Positions 1 through 8,847 of a DNA stretch of 64,000 nt are shown here, one piece after another. Every line of letters starts with the position of its first letter. The stretch's first letter is position 1. The translations under genes and the position numbers were made by a program. The DNA lies in contig NZ_CP051428.1 in NCBI RefSeq assembly GCF_012676905.1, forward strand, positions 4,585,001-4,649,000, read 5' to 3'. This stretch comes from Paenibacillus albicereus. Its GTDB lineage: Bacteria > Bacillota > Bacilli > Paenibacillales > Paenibacillaceae. The notes below the pieces were generated by a model. The model had not been told where the DNA came from. It did no database searches and saw only the letters and a program-made list of their open reading frames with translations.

Positions 1-462
1 CAGCCCAATCCGGAGCCGCCGCGCAGCGCCAGGAAAGCTCCGCTTCCGAGGGCGATGCTGCTCGGAGTCGAGGGCGAGGAGCATGACCACGGCCTGCGCA
101 TGGCCGCCTCCCTGTTCCGCGAGCGCGGCTGGGATACCCGGCAGTATGGCGCCAGCCTGACGCTGGAGCAGGCGCTCGCGAGCGCTATTCGCTGGAGCCC
201 GGACCTCGTCTGCCTGACGGCCTCCAAGTCCGACCAGCTGCCCGCCCTGCGCACGTACGCCGAATCGTTCTGCCAGCTGCCGGCCGGCCCGGCCGTCCTC
301 GTAAGCGGCCGCCTGGCCCGCCTGCTGGACCTTCAGCCGCTCCTGCCCCGCACGATCGTCGCGCGGGACTACCTGGAGCTTTACGCCTTCCTCGCCGAGA
401 CGCCCGCCTCCTTGGAAGCGTACGGGGCCCGCTATGCGAAGGACAGGCTGACGACCGGGTGA
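1..462 (+). CDS. Cobalamin (B12)-binding domain protein, C-terminal part
   Basis: The frame is open to the left edge of the window, so this is the 3' part of a longer gene; the ATG at 55 is probably internal. The visible part resembles the second half of a B12-binding fold: an H-D-H-G stretch near the start (HxxG-like, as in the DxHxxG cobalamin ligand motif), followed by alternating strands and helices and a glycine-containing VLVSGRLARLL segment. Such domains occur in methyltransferases and in MerR/CarH-type light- or B12-responsive regulators; the missing N-terminus prevents choosing between them. A strong hairpin terminator follows at 604-641. Confidence 0.6.
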   Translation, partial: QPNPEPPRSARKAPLPRAMLLGVEGEEHDHGLRMAASLFRERGWDTRQYGASLTLEQALASAIRWSPDLVCLTASKSDQLPALRTYAESFCQLPAGPAVLVSGRLARLLDLQPLLPRTIVARDYLELYAFLAETPASLEAYGARYAKDRLTTG

Positions 463-603
463 CGCGGCCGTCCGTTCCGGACGGGGCTGCGAGCCGCTCG
501 GACGGATCGCGCTGCGCGAGGAGGAGCTCTCAGGGCTCTGACCGGGCTTCGGCTCCGGCACTGCGGCCGGCCGAGCGTAGGCCTTCCGTAAGATGAAACG
601 TCG

Positions 604-641
604 AACAGCCTCGCGCGGATTTCCCGCGCGAGGCTGTTTTT
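604..641 (+). terminator. Intrinsic terminator after the B12-binding gene
   Basis: Near-perfect GC-rich stem (AACAGCCTCGCGCGG pairs with CCGCGCGAGGCTGTT) with a 4-5 nt loop and a following T-run. It separates this gene from the convergent SRAP-like gene. Confidence 0.8.
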
Positions 642-676
642 GCTGGGGGCCGATAGAGGGGTTCCGCCGAGCCGAG

Positions 677-1375
677 TCAGGCCAAGCGAATCTCCTGGAT
701 GCAGTCGGGCGCCTCGTAGCGCTCGTCGTCGACGGCATTGCTAACCGGATACATGCGCAGCTGGAACGGCTCCAGCGGCTGCAGATGCCGCCGCAGGAAC
801 GAGAATTCGCGGATCTCCGGATGCAGCCATTCGTCCATGCCCTCCTCGTCGAGCACGACGGGCAGCCGCTCCTGCCACTGCGAGAGGCTGCCGGAAGCCG
901 GCACGGTGACGATCGTCGCCGCCCGCTCGAGCCGTCCGTCCGGCGAGCGCCATTCCTCGTACAGGCCGGCCATGCCGAACAGCGGACGGCCCTGTACCTG
1001 GATATGCATGGCGCGCGGCTGCCGCTGGCGGCCCTCCTCGCGGCGCGCCGCCTTGTCCTCCGCCTCCAGGCGCTCCCAGCCGAACATGCCGCTGCACGGG
1101 ATGATGCAGCGCCCCCCGGCCAGCATGCGCTTGAAGAACGGCTTGGCCTCCAGCGAGGAGGCGTCGGCGTTGACCGAATCGCGCGCCCAGAACGGGAACA
1201 GCCCCCACCGGCCCTCGTCGAGGATGCGCACGCCGTGGCGGTCGTTGCGCACGAGCGGGATCGGCCGGGTGGGCGCGATGTTGTAGCGTGTCGTCTCCAG
1301 CGGCTCATGCCTCTGGATGCGGAACTGCTGCTTCAGCTCGCCGATGTCGCTGGCGAGGGAAAAACGGATGCACAT
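677..1375 (-). CDS. SRAP-like protein (YedK/HMCES family), divergent active site
   Basis: 232 residues, the usual length for SOS-response-associated peptidases, which trap abasic sites in single-stranded DNA through Cys2. Family landmarks are present: Cys2 directly after the start Met (MCIRF instead of MCGRF), YNIAPT near residue 30, WGLFPFWA, the conserved Asn in VNADAS, and PVVL near residue 165. Two residues expected in the catalytic set are changed: the Glu in GFYEW/GWFEW is Gly (GMFGW), and the His in IHDRxP is Gln (WQERLP). The Arg and Glu of NARxE are Asp and Ser. It may therefore bind abasic DNA but process the crosslink differently. It stands alone, convergent with the upstream gene. 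Confidence 0.8.
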   Translation of the reverse strand: MCIRFSLASDIGELKQQFRIQRHEPLETTRYNIAPTRPIPLVRNDRHGVRILDEGRWGLFPFWARDSVNADASSLEAKPFFKRMLAGGRCIIPCSGMFGWERLEAEDKAARREEGRQRQPRAMHIQVQGRPLFGMAGLYEEWRSPDGRLERAATIVTVPASGSLSQWQERLPVVLDEEGMDEWLHPEIREFSFLRRHLQPLEPFQLRMYPVSNAVDDERYEAPDCIQEIRLA

Positions 1376-1436
1376 GGGGTCTACCTCCCGGATGGTGGCT
1401 TGCTGCCCTTAGCATCCGCAGGAGGTGGAATAATAT

Positions 1437-2297
1437 TCATGAAGATCGGGGCTCCGGCGCGAACCGCTTGCGGAAGCGCAGCGGCGGCATGCCGGCATGC
1501 GCGGCGAACAGCCGCGTGAAATGCGGCAGCTGCCGGAAGCCGCACGCCTCGGCCACCTGCGCGATCGGCCAGTCGGTCGACAGCAGCAGCAGCTTGGCCT
1601 GGTCGAGACGGTAGAACTGCGCGTACTGCTGCGGCGTGCAGCCGTATACCTCGACCATGCAGCGTGCGATGTATACCGCGTGGAGCCCGATCGCCTCCGC
1701 CAGCTCGGCGTTGCTCACCGGCTCGAGCCAGCGCTGCTTCATATAGGCGGCCGCCTGCTCGGCCACCGCCCGCGCGGACGCTTCCGGCAGCGCCGGCCGG
1801 CCGGCCGCCTCCAGCGCGCGCAGCAGCTCGCCGAAGCGCAGCTGGCGCAGCCAGAAGCCGTCCGGCCCCGGGTCGGCCGCAGCCTCGGCCAGCCGGACGA
1901 ACGCTTCCTCCGCCTCCCGGGCGTCGATCAGCCGGGGCAGCCGGATCGCATGCGTATAGTGGTCGCCGAGCAGCGAGGGCTCGCCACCGGCGGCCGTCTC
2001 CTCCCATTCGCCGGCACTCTGGAAGTGGACGAGCTCGGCCTCCGTCTCTTCGGCGCATGCGCCGCCGCTCCAGCGGGCGCCTCCGGGCGGCAGCAGCAGC
2101 GCCTGTCCGGCCTCGGCCGTCCACAGCCGCTCCGCCTCCCGGATCCTCAGCCTGCCTTTGCGCACGTACAGCAGCTCGAACCAACCCAGATCGACCCGGC
2201 CGGGGTGCTCCTCTCCCGCGCCGTACGTCCGGCGCCGCGCGTCCACCAGGAACGGCAGCGGCGGACAGCGGAACGTCATGACGGGCATATCCTGCAT
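1437..2297 (-). CDS. AraC-family transcriptional regulator
   Basis: 286 residues. An N-terminal cupin-like sensor region (about 25-110; FELLYVRKGRLRI strand) is followed by a linker and a C-terminal double helix-turn-helix (about 185-280) with the family signature VAEACGFRQLPHFTRLFAAH and a terminal PLRFRKRF. It lies immediately downstream of the yesMN genes on the same strand but behind a hairpin, so it is probably its own unit. It likely senses a sugar and regulates neighbouring carbohydrate genes; the target is not shown by the sequence. Confidence 0.85.
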   Translation of the reverse strand: MQDMPVMTFRCPPLPFLVDARRRTYGAGEEHPGRVDLGWFELLYVRKGRLRIREAERLWTAEAGQALLLPPGGARWSGGACAEETEAELVHFQSAGEWEETAAGGEPSLLGDHYTHAIRLPRLIDAREAEEAFVRLAEAAADPGPDGFWLRQLRFGELLRALEAAGRPALPEASARAVAEQAAAYMKQRWLEPVSNAELAEAIGLHAVYIARCMVEVYGCTPQQYAQFYRLDQAKLLLLSTDWPIAQVAEACGFRQLPHFTRLFAAHAGMPPLRFRKRFAPEPRSS

Positions 2298-2346
2298 CGA
2301 ACCATCTCTCCTGCCTATGAGGCGTAGCGCCCCGATTAAAGGGAAA

Positions 2347-2377
2347 GGCCGGGCGCCCGCTCGGGGACGCCCGGCTT
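2347..2377 (-). terminator. Hairpin terminator after the yesN-like gene
   Basis: Read on the minus strand, GCCGGGCG and CGCCCGGC form a stem, followed by a pyrimidine/T-rich run, just after the response-regulator stop codon. Confidence 0.6.
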
Positions 2378-2398
2378 CCCGGACCGAACCTTATTCTA

Positions 2399-3955
2399 TC
2401 AAATTCGCGGCGCTCCGGACAGGCCGGAGCCGGACCCGGCCGATTTCTTGTAGGCGGAAGGCGGCATGCCGGTCGCTTTCTTGAACTTGGCATGGAAGTA
2501 GTCCACGTTGCCGTAGCCGACCTTCTCCGCCGCCTGGCGCACCTTCATGCCGCCCTCGAGCATGGCGATCGCGCGCTCGATGCGCAGCTGGTCGAGGTAG
2601 GCGTTGAACGAGAGGCCGGTGTGGCTCTTGAACAGCTTGCCGAGATAGCCGCTGTTGTAGCCGTACAGTCCGGCCAGCATCTCCAGCCGCAGCGGCTCGC
2701 TGTAATGCCGCTCCATGTACGCGAGCATGCGCCGCAGCACGGAGCCGCTGTCTCCGGCGTCCAGCTCCGCGGAGAGCTCGGCGAGCTGGCGCTCCAGCTC
2801 GGCCAGCAGGCCGCCGAGACGGTCCTGACGGTAGACGCCGGCCGCGAGCCCGGCATGCGCCGCCGGAGCGAAGCCGTCGATCGACGAGGCGAGCTCCGAC
2901 AGCGTCAGCCCGCACAGCTCCGCCATCGCTCCGGCTGCGGCCGGGCGCGAGCTGTCGGCCGCGGCGAAGCTCCACGCCGCCTCCTCCAGCGTCTCGCGCA
3001 CCCGCTCCGCGTTGCCGGTCTCGACCGCCTGAGCGAGCCGCTTGGCCAGCTGCGCCGTCGCCTCCGGCCCGGGCAGAGGTCCGCGCGCTCCGCCCGGCTC
3101 CAGCCGCGCCTCCAGCGGCTCCGGCAGCCGCTCATGGACGAGGTCCGGCTCCAGCACGAAGCGATGCCGCAGCAGCGCCTCCGCCTCGCGGCAGGAGCGG
3201 GCCAGCTCGCCCGCTCCCGCGTCCGCGCCGAGCGCGGCGGTGCAGCCTTCCTCCGCCAGCGCCTCCTCCAGCAGCCGCCTCGCGGCCCGCAGCCCGGCCT
3301 CGCCTCCGGGCACGAGCAGCACGGCCGCTCCGGCGCGCCGCGCGACCGGCCCGAGCCCGGCTGCCCCCGCATGGGCGGACAGCCGCTCGCGCAGCTGCTC
3401 CAGCCTCGCCGCCCCGCCGTCCGGCGGCTCGACGAGCAGCGCCCGCCACGGCCCGGAGCCGCCGGCGAGCGCCGAGCCGGCCGCAGCCTCGGCGAGCGCG
3501 CCGTCCTCGCCGTCCAGCAGCGCGAGCAGCGCCGCTTCCCGACCCGCCTCCTCCGCCTGGCCGCGCGCCTCCCGCCGCTCTTCGCGGAGCGCCAGCGAGA
3601 TGCGCTCGGCGTACGCCTCCAGCTCCTCCTCGTCGACCGGCTTCAGCAGGTAGCCCTCGATGCCGAGCCGGATCGCCTGCTGCGCGTAGGCGAAGTCGGC
3701 ATGGCCGCTCAGCACGAGCACGCGGCAGGCGCTGTCCAAGCGGCGGATCTCCTCGACCAGCTCCAGCCCGCTGCGCCTCGGCATGCGGATGTCGACGACG
3801 ACCAGATCCGGCCTCAGCTCGCGGAACTGCCGCAGGCCGTCCTCACCGTCGACCCCGAGCCCCGCCACGCGGAAGCCGTGCCGCTCCCAGTCGACAAGCG
3901 TCTGCAGCCCTTCCCGAATCGCCGGCTCGTCGTCGACGATCAGCAGCTTGAACAT
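2399..3955 (-). CDS. YesN-type response regulator (REC + AraC DNA-binding)
   Basis: 518 residues. Receiver domain at 1-125 with acidic pocket D8/D9, phospho-acceptor D55 (VVVDIRMP) and K106 in LLKPVDEEE. A long Ala/Arg/Glu-rich middle region (about 130-410) is typical of this family but poorly conserved. C-terminal AraC-type double HTH (about 415-510) carries RQAAEKVGYGNVDYFHAKFK and GMPPSAYK. The stop of the kinase gene at 3958 almost touches this start, so the two are co-translated. It should be phosphorylated by the adjacent kinase and activate uptake genes such as the importer directly upstream. Confidence 0.92.
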   Translation of the reverse strand: MFKLLIVDDEPAIREGLQTLVDWERHGFRVAGLGVDGEDGLRQFRELRPDLVVVDIRMPRRSGLELVEEIRRLDSACRVLVLSGHADFAYAQQAIRLGIEGYLLKPVDEEELEAYAERISLALREERREARGQAEEAGREAALLALLDGEDGALAEAAAGSALAGGSGPWRALLVEPPDGGAARLEQLRERLSAHAGAAGLGPVARRAGAAVLLVPGGEAGLRAARRLLEEALAEEGCTAALGADAGAGELARSCREAEALLRHRFVLEPDLVHERLPEPLEARLEPGGARGPLPGPEATAQLAKRLAQAVETGNAERVRETLEEAAWSFAAADSSRPAAAGAMAELCGLTLSELASSIDGFAPAAHAGLAAGVYRQDRLGGLLAELERQLAELSAELDAGDSGSVLRRMLAYMERHYSEPLRLEMLAGLYGYNSGYLGKLFKSHTGLSFNAYLDQLRIERAIAMLEGGMKVRQAAEKVGYGNVDYFHAKFKKATGMPPSAYKKSAGSGSGLSGAPRI

Positions 3956-3957
3956 GA

Positions 3958-5751
3958 TTACCCCTCCTTGTCGCGAATGCGGAAAAAGACCCGCGTGCCA
4001 TGCCCCTCCCGGCTCTCGACCGTCAAGCCGCTCTCCCGGCCGAAGCCGAGCGCAAGCCGCTGATGCACGTTGCGCAGGCCGATGCGATGGCCCTTGTCCT
4101 CCGCCTCGTCATCCAGCGCCTCCCGGACCTGCGCGAGCCGCTCCGGCGGCATGCCGACCCCGTTGTCCGCCACCTCGACCTCCAGCGCTCCGTCCTCCGC
4201 CAGCCTGGCGCGGACCGTGACCCGCCCGCCGGAGCCGATGCCCTCCAGGCCGTGCACGACGGCATTCTCGACGAGCGGCTGCACGATCAGCGGCGGCACG
4301 AGCGTGGCGCCGGCCGCGCCGGCCGCTTCCAGCTCGTAGGCGAGCCGGTCGCTGCCGTAGCGGAACTTCTGGATCTCCAGGTAATACCGGACGATCTCCA
4401 GCTCCTCGGCCAGCGGGATGTGCCGGGAGCCGATCTCGATGTTGTTGCGGATGAGTCGGCCGAGCATGCGCACGACCGAGGCGATCTCCTTCTCGCCCTT
4501 CATATGGATGCGCATCCGGATCGATTCCAGCGCGTTGAACAGGAAATGCGGATTGATCTGGCTCGCCATCATCTTGAGCTTGATGTCCCGCTGCCGCACC
4601 TCCATGGCGATCCGCTGGCGGTGCGAGTCCTCGACCTCCGCCATCAGCTCGCGGATGTTGGCCACCATCGAGTTGAACTGGCGGGAGAGCAGCCCGATCT
4701 CGTCGTTGCCCTGGATGTCGGAGTGCACGCTGAAGTCGCCCTTGCTGATGCGCGACATGTTGCGGTAGAGGACGAGCGTGCGCCGGGTCAGCATCGTAGA
4801 CACGATCCAGATGAGCACGAAGCCCACCGCCATGCTCGCGCCGAGCACGCCGAGACCGAGCAGCGCGACGCGATTGGCCTCGCCGACGATGCTCTGGACC
4901 TGGAACAGGCTCACGATCCGCAGCCCCTCCACGCTGGAGCGGGGCATCAGGTCCTCGATGACGACGCGGTACGCCTCGCCGTCGATCTGCTGCTCATAGG
5001 TGCCCGCTCCCAGCTCCGCGATCCCGGGCATGTCGAGCTCCCTCAGGTTGCGGCCGACCCAGGCGCTGTTGCGCGCCGCCGCGATCGTCCCGTCGGCATC
5101 CGCAATCATCGTGTCGTACGGCTCCTGCTTCAGCATCGCGTTGAAGAGGGCGGGGTTGACCTCGATGACCAGGATGCCGCTGGAGCGGTACTCCGCGAAC
5201 GGAATTCGGCGCACCAGGCTGAGCTGCTTGCCGTCCAGCACGGACTCTCCGGCGACGTAGCGCCAGTGGATGCCGTCCCTGCCCATCGCGGCTTGATGCC
5301 AGGGCTGGCGGCCGATCTCCGGCGTCTCGAGCACGAACTCCCCGTTGTTCAGCAGCGTCGGGTTGCCGTGGTACAGCCGGATGCCGGACACTTCGCGGTA
5401 CAGGCTGGACGCGTCGGTGAAGCTCGTGAAGTCCCACAGCGCCTTGGTCGCCTCATACACTGTCTCGTAGCGGCCGGAGGCGACCTCCTTGAGCGACTCG
5501 CTGATCATGTAGTCGTCGGACAGGTCGATCGGCACGCGGAGCACGTCCGAGATTTGCGTCACGATCTTGTCTACGTTGTTCGTCGTCTGCCGGGTCGCCT
5601 GCTCGAGCACGTTGCTCCGATAGGCCGCCGTCAGGAACAGCCCCGCGATGAGCACGGGGATGAGCACGACGATGAGGAACGCGATGAACAGCTGGTTTTT
5701 GAGCCGGAGATTGTGAAAGCTCCGGCTCATCCGGGATGCGAGCGCGCGCAT
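3958..5751 (-). CDS. YesM-type sensor histidine kinase
   Basis: 597 residues. N-terminal membrane segment (about 18-45, AFLIVVLIPVLIAGLFL), a long extracellular sensing region (about 45-285), a second membrane segment (about 290-315), HAMP (about 318-370), then a His_kinase-type phosphotransfer motif with the phospho-His in QINPHFLFNALESI and an ATPase domain with N (VENAVVHG), DNGVGMP and a GxGLRN-like box (HRIGLRNVHQRL). This is the class that pairs with YesN regulators and usually senses an extracellular sugar signal, often with the solute-binding protein. A cre-like sequence lies upstream at 5795-5808. Confidence 0.92.
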   Translation of the reverse strand: MRALASRMSRSFHNLRLKNQLFIAFLIVVLIPVLIAGLFLTAAYRSNVLEQATRQTTNNVDKIVTQISDVLRVPIDLSDDYMISESLKEVASGRYETVYEATKALWDFTSFTDASSLYREVSGIRLYHGNPTLLNNGEFVLETPEIGRQPWHQAAMGRDGIHWRYVAGESVLDGKQLSLVRRIPFAEYRSSGILVIEVNPALFNAMLKQEPYDTMIADADGTIAAARNSAWVGRNLRELDMPGIAELGAGTYEQQIDGEAYRVVIEDLMPRSSVEGLRIVSLFQVQSIVGEANRVALLGLGVLGASMAVGFVLIWIVSTMLTRRTLVLYRNMSRISKGDFSVHSDIQGNDEIGLLSRQFNSMVANIRELMAEVEDSHRQRIAMEVRQRDIKLKMMASQINPHFLFNALESIRMRIHMKGEKEIASVVRMLGRLIRNNIEIGSRHIPLAEELEIVRYYLEIQKFRYGSDRLAYELEAAGAAGATLVPPLIVQPLVENAVVHGLEGIGSGGRVTVRARLAEDGALEVEVADNGVGMPPERLAQVREALDDEAEDKGHRIGLRNVHQRLALGFGRESGLTVESREGHGTRVFFRIRDKEG

Positions 5752-5794
5752 GCGGTTCCCTCTCTCTGCCCGCTTGCCTCGCGAGCCTTATGGG

Positions 5795-5808
5795 GCAAGC
5801 GCTTTCGG
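5795..5808 (-). promoter_or_regulatory. cre-like catabolite repression site
   Basis: Read on the minus strand the sequence is CGAAAGCGCTTGCC, matching about 12 of 14 positions of the CcpA cre consensus TGWAARCGYTWNCW. It lies about 45 bp upstream of the kinase start, consistent with carbon catabolite control of yesMN. No footprint is implied. Confidence 0.5.
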
Positions 5809-5858
5809 CAAGCTTTTTCCTCTATCGTAAGGCAGCGGTTCCCTCGGCACAACCGCCA

Positions 5859-5890
5859 AAGGCTCCCTGCCCCCTCGGGGGACAGGAAGC
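5859..5890 (-). terminator. Hairpin after the sugar-binding protein gene
   Basis: GGCTCCCTGCCCCC pairs imperfectly with GGGGGACAGGAAGCC. On the minus strand it is followed by a short T-run. It lies between the solute-binding protein stop and the kinase start and probably limits readthrough from the transporter operon. Confidence 0.5.
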
Positions 5891-5936
5891 CCTGCTTCGT
5901 GCCGCGGCGCTGCCGCGCGGCGGGAGCCTTGACTCG

Positions 5937-7670
5937 TTACTTCGCCGACCACTGCTCCACGCGGTCCTTGACCGCCTGGGTGTAGATCTCCTCCGCCTTC
6001 TTGAGGTTGACCTTCTCCAGCTGGGCGAGCATGTCGTCGAACACCTTGTCGAAGTCGGCCGGCTTCGCCAGGATCGCTTCCGGAACCTTCTTCCAGATGA
6101 TGTCCTCCGCCTTCTTGAAGATGACGTTGTAGTCCGGATCGGTCGGAGCCGGGATGTTCCAGGCCGCGCCGTACGGGCGCTCCTTGAACTCGCTCGGTTT
6201 CGGGAACAGGTCGATCCAGGTCGAGGCGCCGTACGCCTGGAGCGTCTCCTTCTCCGCCGCCGTGTAGCCCTCGATGATCTGCTCCGGGAAGTTCGTCGTG
6301 TAGTAGTTGCCGCTCGGGTCCTTCACGCCGTCGCCGTAGTGAGGCCCCATGGCGAAGTAGAGTCCGATGCCCGTCTTCTTCGTGAAGTTGCTGTTGTCCT
6401 CGGTCTTCTGCTTCTGGATGTCGGCCGGAATGACGCGCTTGCCGTCCTGCACCTGGTAATGCTGGCCCTCGATGCCCCAGTTGCGGAGCACCTGGCCCTC
6501 ATCGGAGGCGAGCCAGTCGAGGAACTTGATCGCGCGCACCGGGTCCTTGCAGCTCTCGGTGATGGCGATGCCGTAGCCGGCCATGAAGCCCGTCGGCGCG
6601 AAGCTGGCGTCCTTGAACTCGGAGGACATCGTCACGGGAAGATGGGCGTACGTGTAGGCCCCGTCTTCCTTCGTCTTGATGGCGTTCTCCGCGTCCGAGT
6701 AGCCCCACTCCTGGTCGATCAGGCCGAGCACGCGGCCGCTGGCGATTTTCGCCTTGTACTGGTCGCTCTTCTGCACGAACGCTTCCTTGTCGAGCAGCCC
6801 TTCGTTGAACATCTTGTTGAGCCAGCGGATGTATTCGCGCTCTTCCGGACGCTTGATATGGAAGGAAGCCTCGTACGTCTCGGGGTTGATGTAGTATTCG
6901 CCGTCGTCCGGCAGGCCCGTCGCCAGGAAGGCCGGGTTCGTCACCGTAATCATGATGCGCCAGTTGTCGGCGTCGAGCGTGAGCGGGATCGTCGGCTGAC
7001 CGTCCGTCGTCGGATGCTTGGCATAGTACGTCTTGATCGCGTTCTCATAGTCCTCGAGCGTCTTGATCTGCGGGTAGCCGAGCTCCTTGAGCACGCGCTG
7101 CTGCAGCTCGAAGCCGCCGCCGGCGTCGAAGTACGTCTGGTCGATGGAATCGTTGGTCGGCAGCACGTAGATCGCTTCGTCTTCCTTGCTGTACTTGAGG
7201 CGCTGCATGTACTTGCCGTACACCTTCTTGAGGTTCGGCGCATGCTCCTCGATGAGGTCGGTCAGGTCGAGCACCGCGCCGGCGTCGACGAGCTTGTTGA
7301 TGTCGCCCTTGGCGAACACCAGGTCCGGGTACTGGCCGCTCGCCGCCATTAGGGCGATCTTGTCCGTGCCGCCGCCGGATACCGCGTATTCGGCCTTGAT
7401 CGTGACGCCGGTCTTTTCCGTGATCGCCTTGCCGACCTCGTCCTGCATGTTGTTCCAGTTCGGGCTGGCGTCCGCGCCGAAGAACGAGAACGTGATCGGA
7501 TCGGCCGTAGCCTCTCCGCCCGCATCCGTTCCCGCGTTCGTGCCGGCGTTCGTAGCCGGAGCATTGCCGTTGCCGTTGCCGTTGCCGCTGCAGCCGGCCG
7601 ATACAGCCAGCATTCCCGCCAGCACCAGCATCGACGCGGTCCGCGTCTTTCTTCTGTGCAGTACCTTCAT
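5937..7670 (-). CDS. LplA-type extracellular solute-binding lipoprotein of a sugar ABC importer
   Basis: 577 residues from the chosen ATG at 7670, which has GGGAGG 10 nt upstream; an earlier in-frame ATG lacks this. A lipoprotein signal peptide ends in the lipobox AVSAGC (Cys about residue 27), then a Gly/Asn/Ala/Thr-rich linker. The rest is a family 1-type bacterial solute-binding fold of the LplA/YtcQ type. It should capture an oligosaccharide outside the cell and deliver it to the two permeases encoded just upstream. A 250 bp gap with a hairpin at 7779-7797 separates it from the permease gene. Confidence 0.9.
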   Translation of the reverse strand: MKVLHRRKTRTASMLVLAGMLAVSAGCSGNGNGNGNAPATNAGTNAGTDAGGEATADPITFSFFGADASPNWNNMQDEVGKAITEKTGVTIKAEYAVSGGGTDKIALMAASGQYPDLVFAKGDINKLVDAGAVLDLTDLIEEHAPNLKKVYGKYMQRLKYSKEDEAIYVLPTNDSIDQTYFDAGGGFELQQRVLKELGYPQIKTLEDYENAIKTYYAKHPTTDGQPTIPLTLDADNWRIMITVTNPAFLATGLPDDGEYYINPETYEASFHIKRPEEREYIRWLNKMFNEGLLDKEAFVQKSDQYKAKIASGRVLGLIDQEWGYSDAENAIKTKEDGAYTYAHLPVTMSSEFKDASFAPTGFMAGYGIAITESCKDPVRAIKFLDWLASDEGQVLRNWGIEGQHYQVQDGKRVIPADIQKQKTEDNSNFTKKTGIGLYFAMGPHYGDGVKDPSGNYYTTNFPEQIIEGYTAAEKETLQAYGASTWIDLFPKPSEFKERPYGAAWNIPAPTDPDYNVIFKKAEDIIWKKVPEAILAKPADFDKVFDDMLAQLEKVNLKKAEEIYTQAVKDRVEQWSAK

Positions 7671-7778
7671 GTGTGTTTGGCCTCCCATTCGTTTATGACC
7701 CTGACCTTGCCGCTCGATGCCATGCCGATGATCCGGCTTTTGCAAAAATGAAGCGCATACAACTTGCTTGTATTAGAA

Positions 7779-7797
7779 GGGCCGCAGGAAGCGGCCC
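7779..7797. other. GC hairpin between permease and binding-protein genes
   Basis: Perfect 7-bp stem (GGGCCGC/GCGGCCC) with a 5-nt loop in the 250-bp gap of an otherwise one-directional operon. It may be an attenuator or mRNA-processing hairpin that sets a different level for the binding protein; there is only a weak T-rich tail. The remainder of the gap shows no gene. Confidence 0.45.
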
Positions 7798-7920
7798 GGC
7801 TAACCGGTGATGGGGGCGTACAAGCGGAACCCTTGCCTGCCGCCCATGGAACGGGCCGGGCGGCTGCCGTTCCGCAGGGTCAAGCCGTCTCGGAACAGGC
7901 GCTTCTGGCTCTTGTCCCCG

Positions 7921-8835
7921 CTAGGCCTTGACCGCGCCGAGCGTCATGCCGCCGACGAAGTACCGCTGAAGGAACGGATACACGACGAGGATCGGCACGG
8001 TGACGACGATCGTGATCGCCATCTTGATCGACTCCGGCGACACCTGATTCATCAGCTTGGACATGTCCTCGTTGCTGCCCCGCATGTTGGCTCCGCCCTG
8101 CTGCGTGCTCTGAAGCACCTTCATCAGCTCGTACTGCAGCGTCGTCCACGTCTCGTTCGAGCCGTTGTACAGGTAGGTGTCGAACCAGGCGTTCCACTGG
8201 CCGACCGCCAGGAACAGCGCGATCGTGGCGAGCGCCGGCTTGCAGAGCGGCAGGATGATGCGCCAGTAGATCGTGAAGTCGTTCGCGCCGTCGAGCTTGG
8301 CCGACTCCTGCAAGGCGTACGGCAGCCCGTCGATGAACGAGCGGATGATGAACACGTTGAACGCGCCGACCATGCCCGGCAGCACATAGATCCAGAACGT
8401 GCCGATCAGGTTCAGGTCCCGCATGAGCAGGTACACCGGGATGAGGCCGCCGGAGAAGTACATCGTCAGCGCCAGGAACACCGAGACGAAGCGGCGCGCC
8501 TGGAAGTCCACGCGGCTGAGCGTGAACGCCAGCATCGAGGCGCTGACGAGTCCGAGCAGCGTGCCTACGACCGTCCGCAGCACCGATACCTGCAAGCCCT
8601 GGAGCAGGCCCTCGTAGGCGAAGATGACACGGTAGTTCTCGAACGTGAACTGCCTCGGGAAGATGCTGATGCCTCCCCGCACCGTGTCCTGGGAGTTGTT
8701 GAGCGAGATCGCCAGCACGTTCAGGAACGGATAGAGCGTGACGACGAGGAGCACCAGCATGATGATGATATTGATGACGTCGAACGTTTTCTCGCCGCGG
8801 GTGGCGTTGAAGCTGCCCGCCGTTGCCCTTGCCAT
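7921..8835 (-). CDS. LplC-type sugar ABC transporter permease
   Basis: 304 residues, six predicted membrane helices beginning at about residue 22 (NIIIMLVLLVVTLYPFLNVL). The cytoplasmic coupling helix carries the EAA-type motif ESAKLDGANDFTIYWRIILP near residues 180-200, as in MalG/LplC proteins. It is separated by 12 bp from the partner permease. No ATPase gene is present, which is usual for this class; a shared MsmK-like ATPase elsewhere would energise it. Confidence 0.93.
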   Translation of the reverse strand: MARATAGSFNATRGEKTFDVINIIIMLVLLVVTLYPFLNVLAISLNNSQDTVRGGISIFPRQFTFENYRVIFAYEGLLQGLQVSVLRTVVGTLLGLVSASMLAFTLSRVDFQARRFVSVFLALTMYFSGGLIPVYLLMRDLNLIGTFWIYVLPGMVGAFNVFIIRSFIDGLPYALQESAKLDGANDFTIYWRIILPLCKPALATIALFLAVGQWNAWFDTYLYNGSNETWTTLQYELMKVLQSTQQGGANMRGSNEDMSKLMNQVSPESIKMAITIVVTVPILVVYPFLQRYFVGGMTLGAVKA

Positions 8836-8847
8836 GGAACCCCCTCC

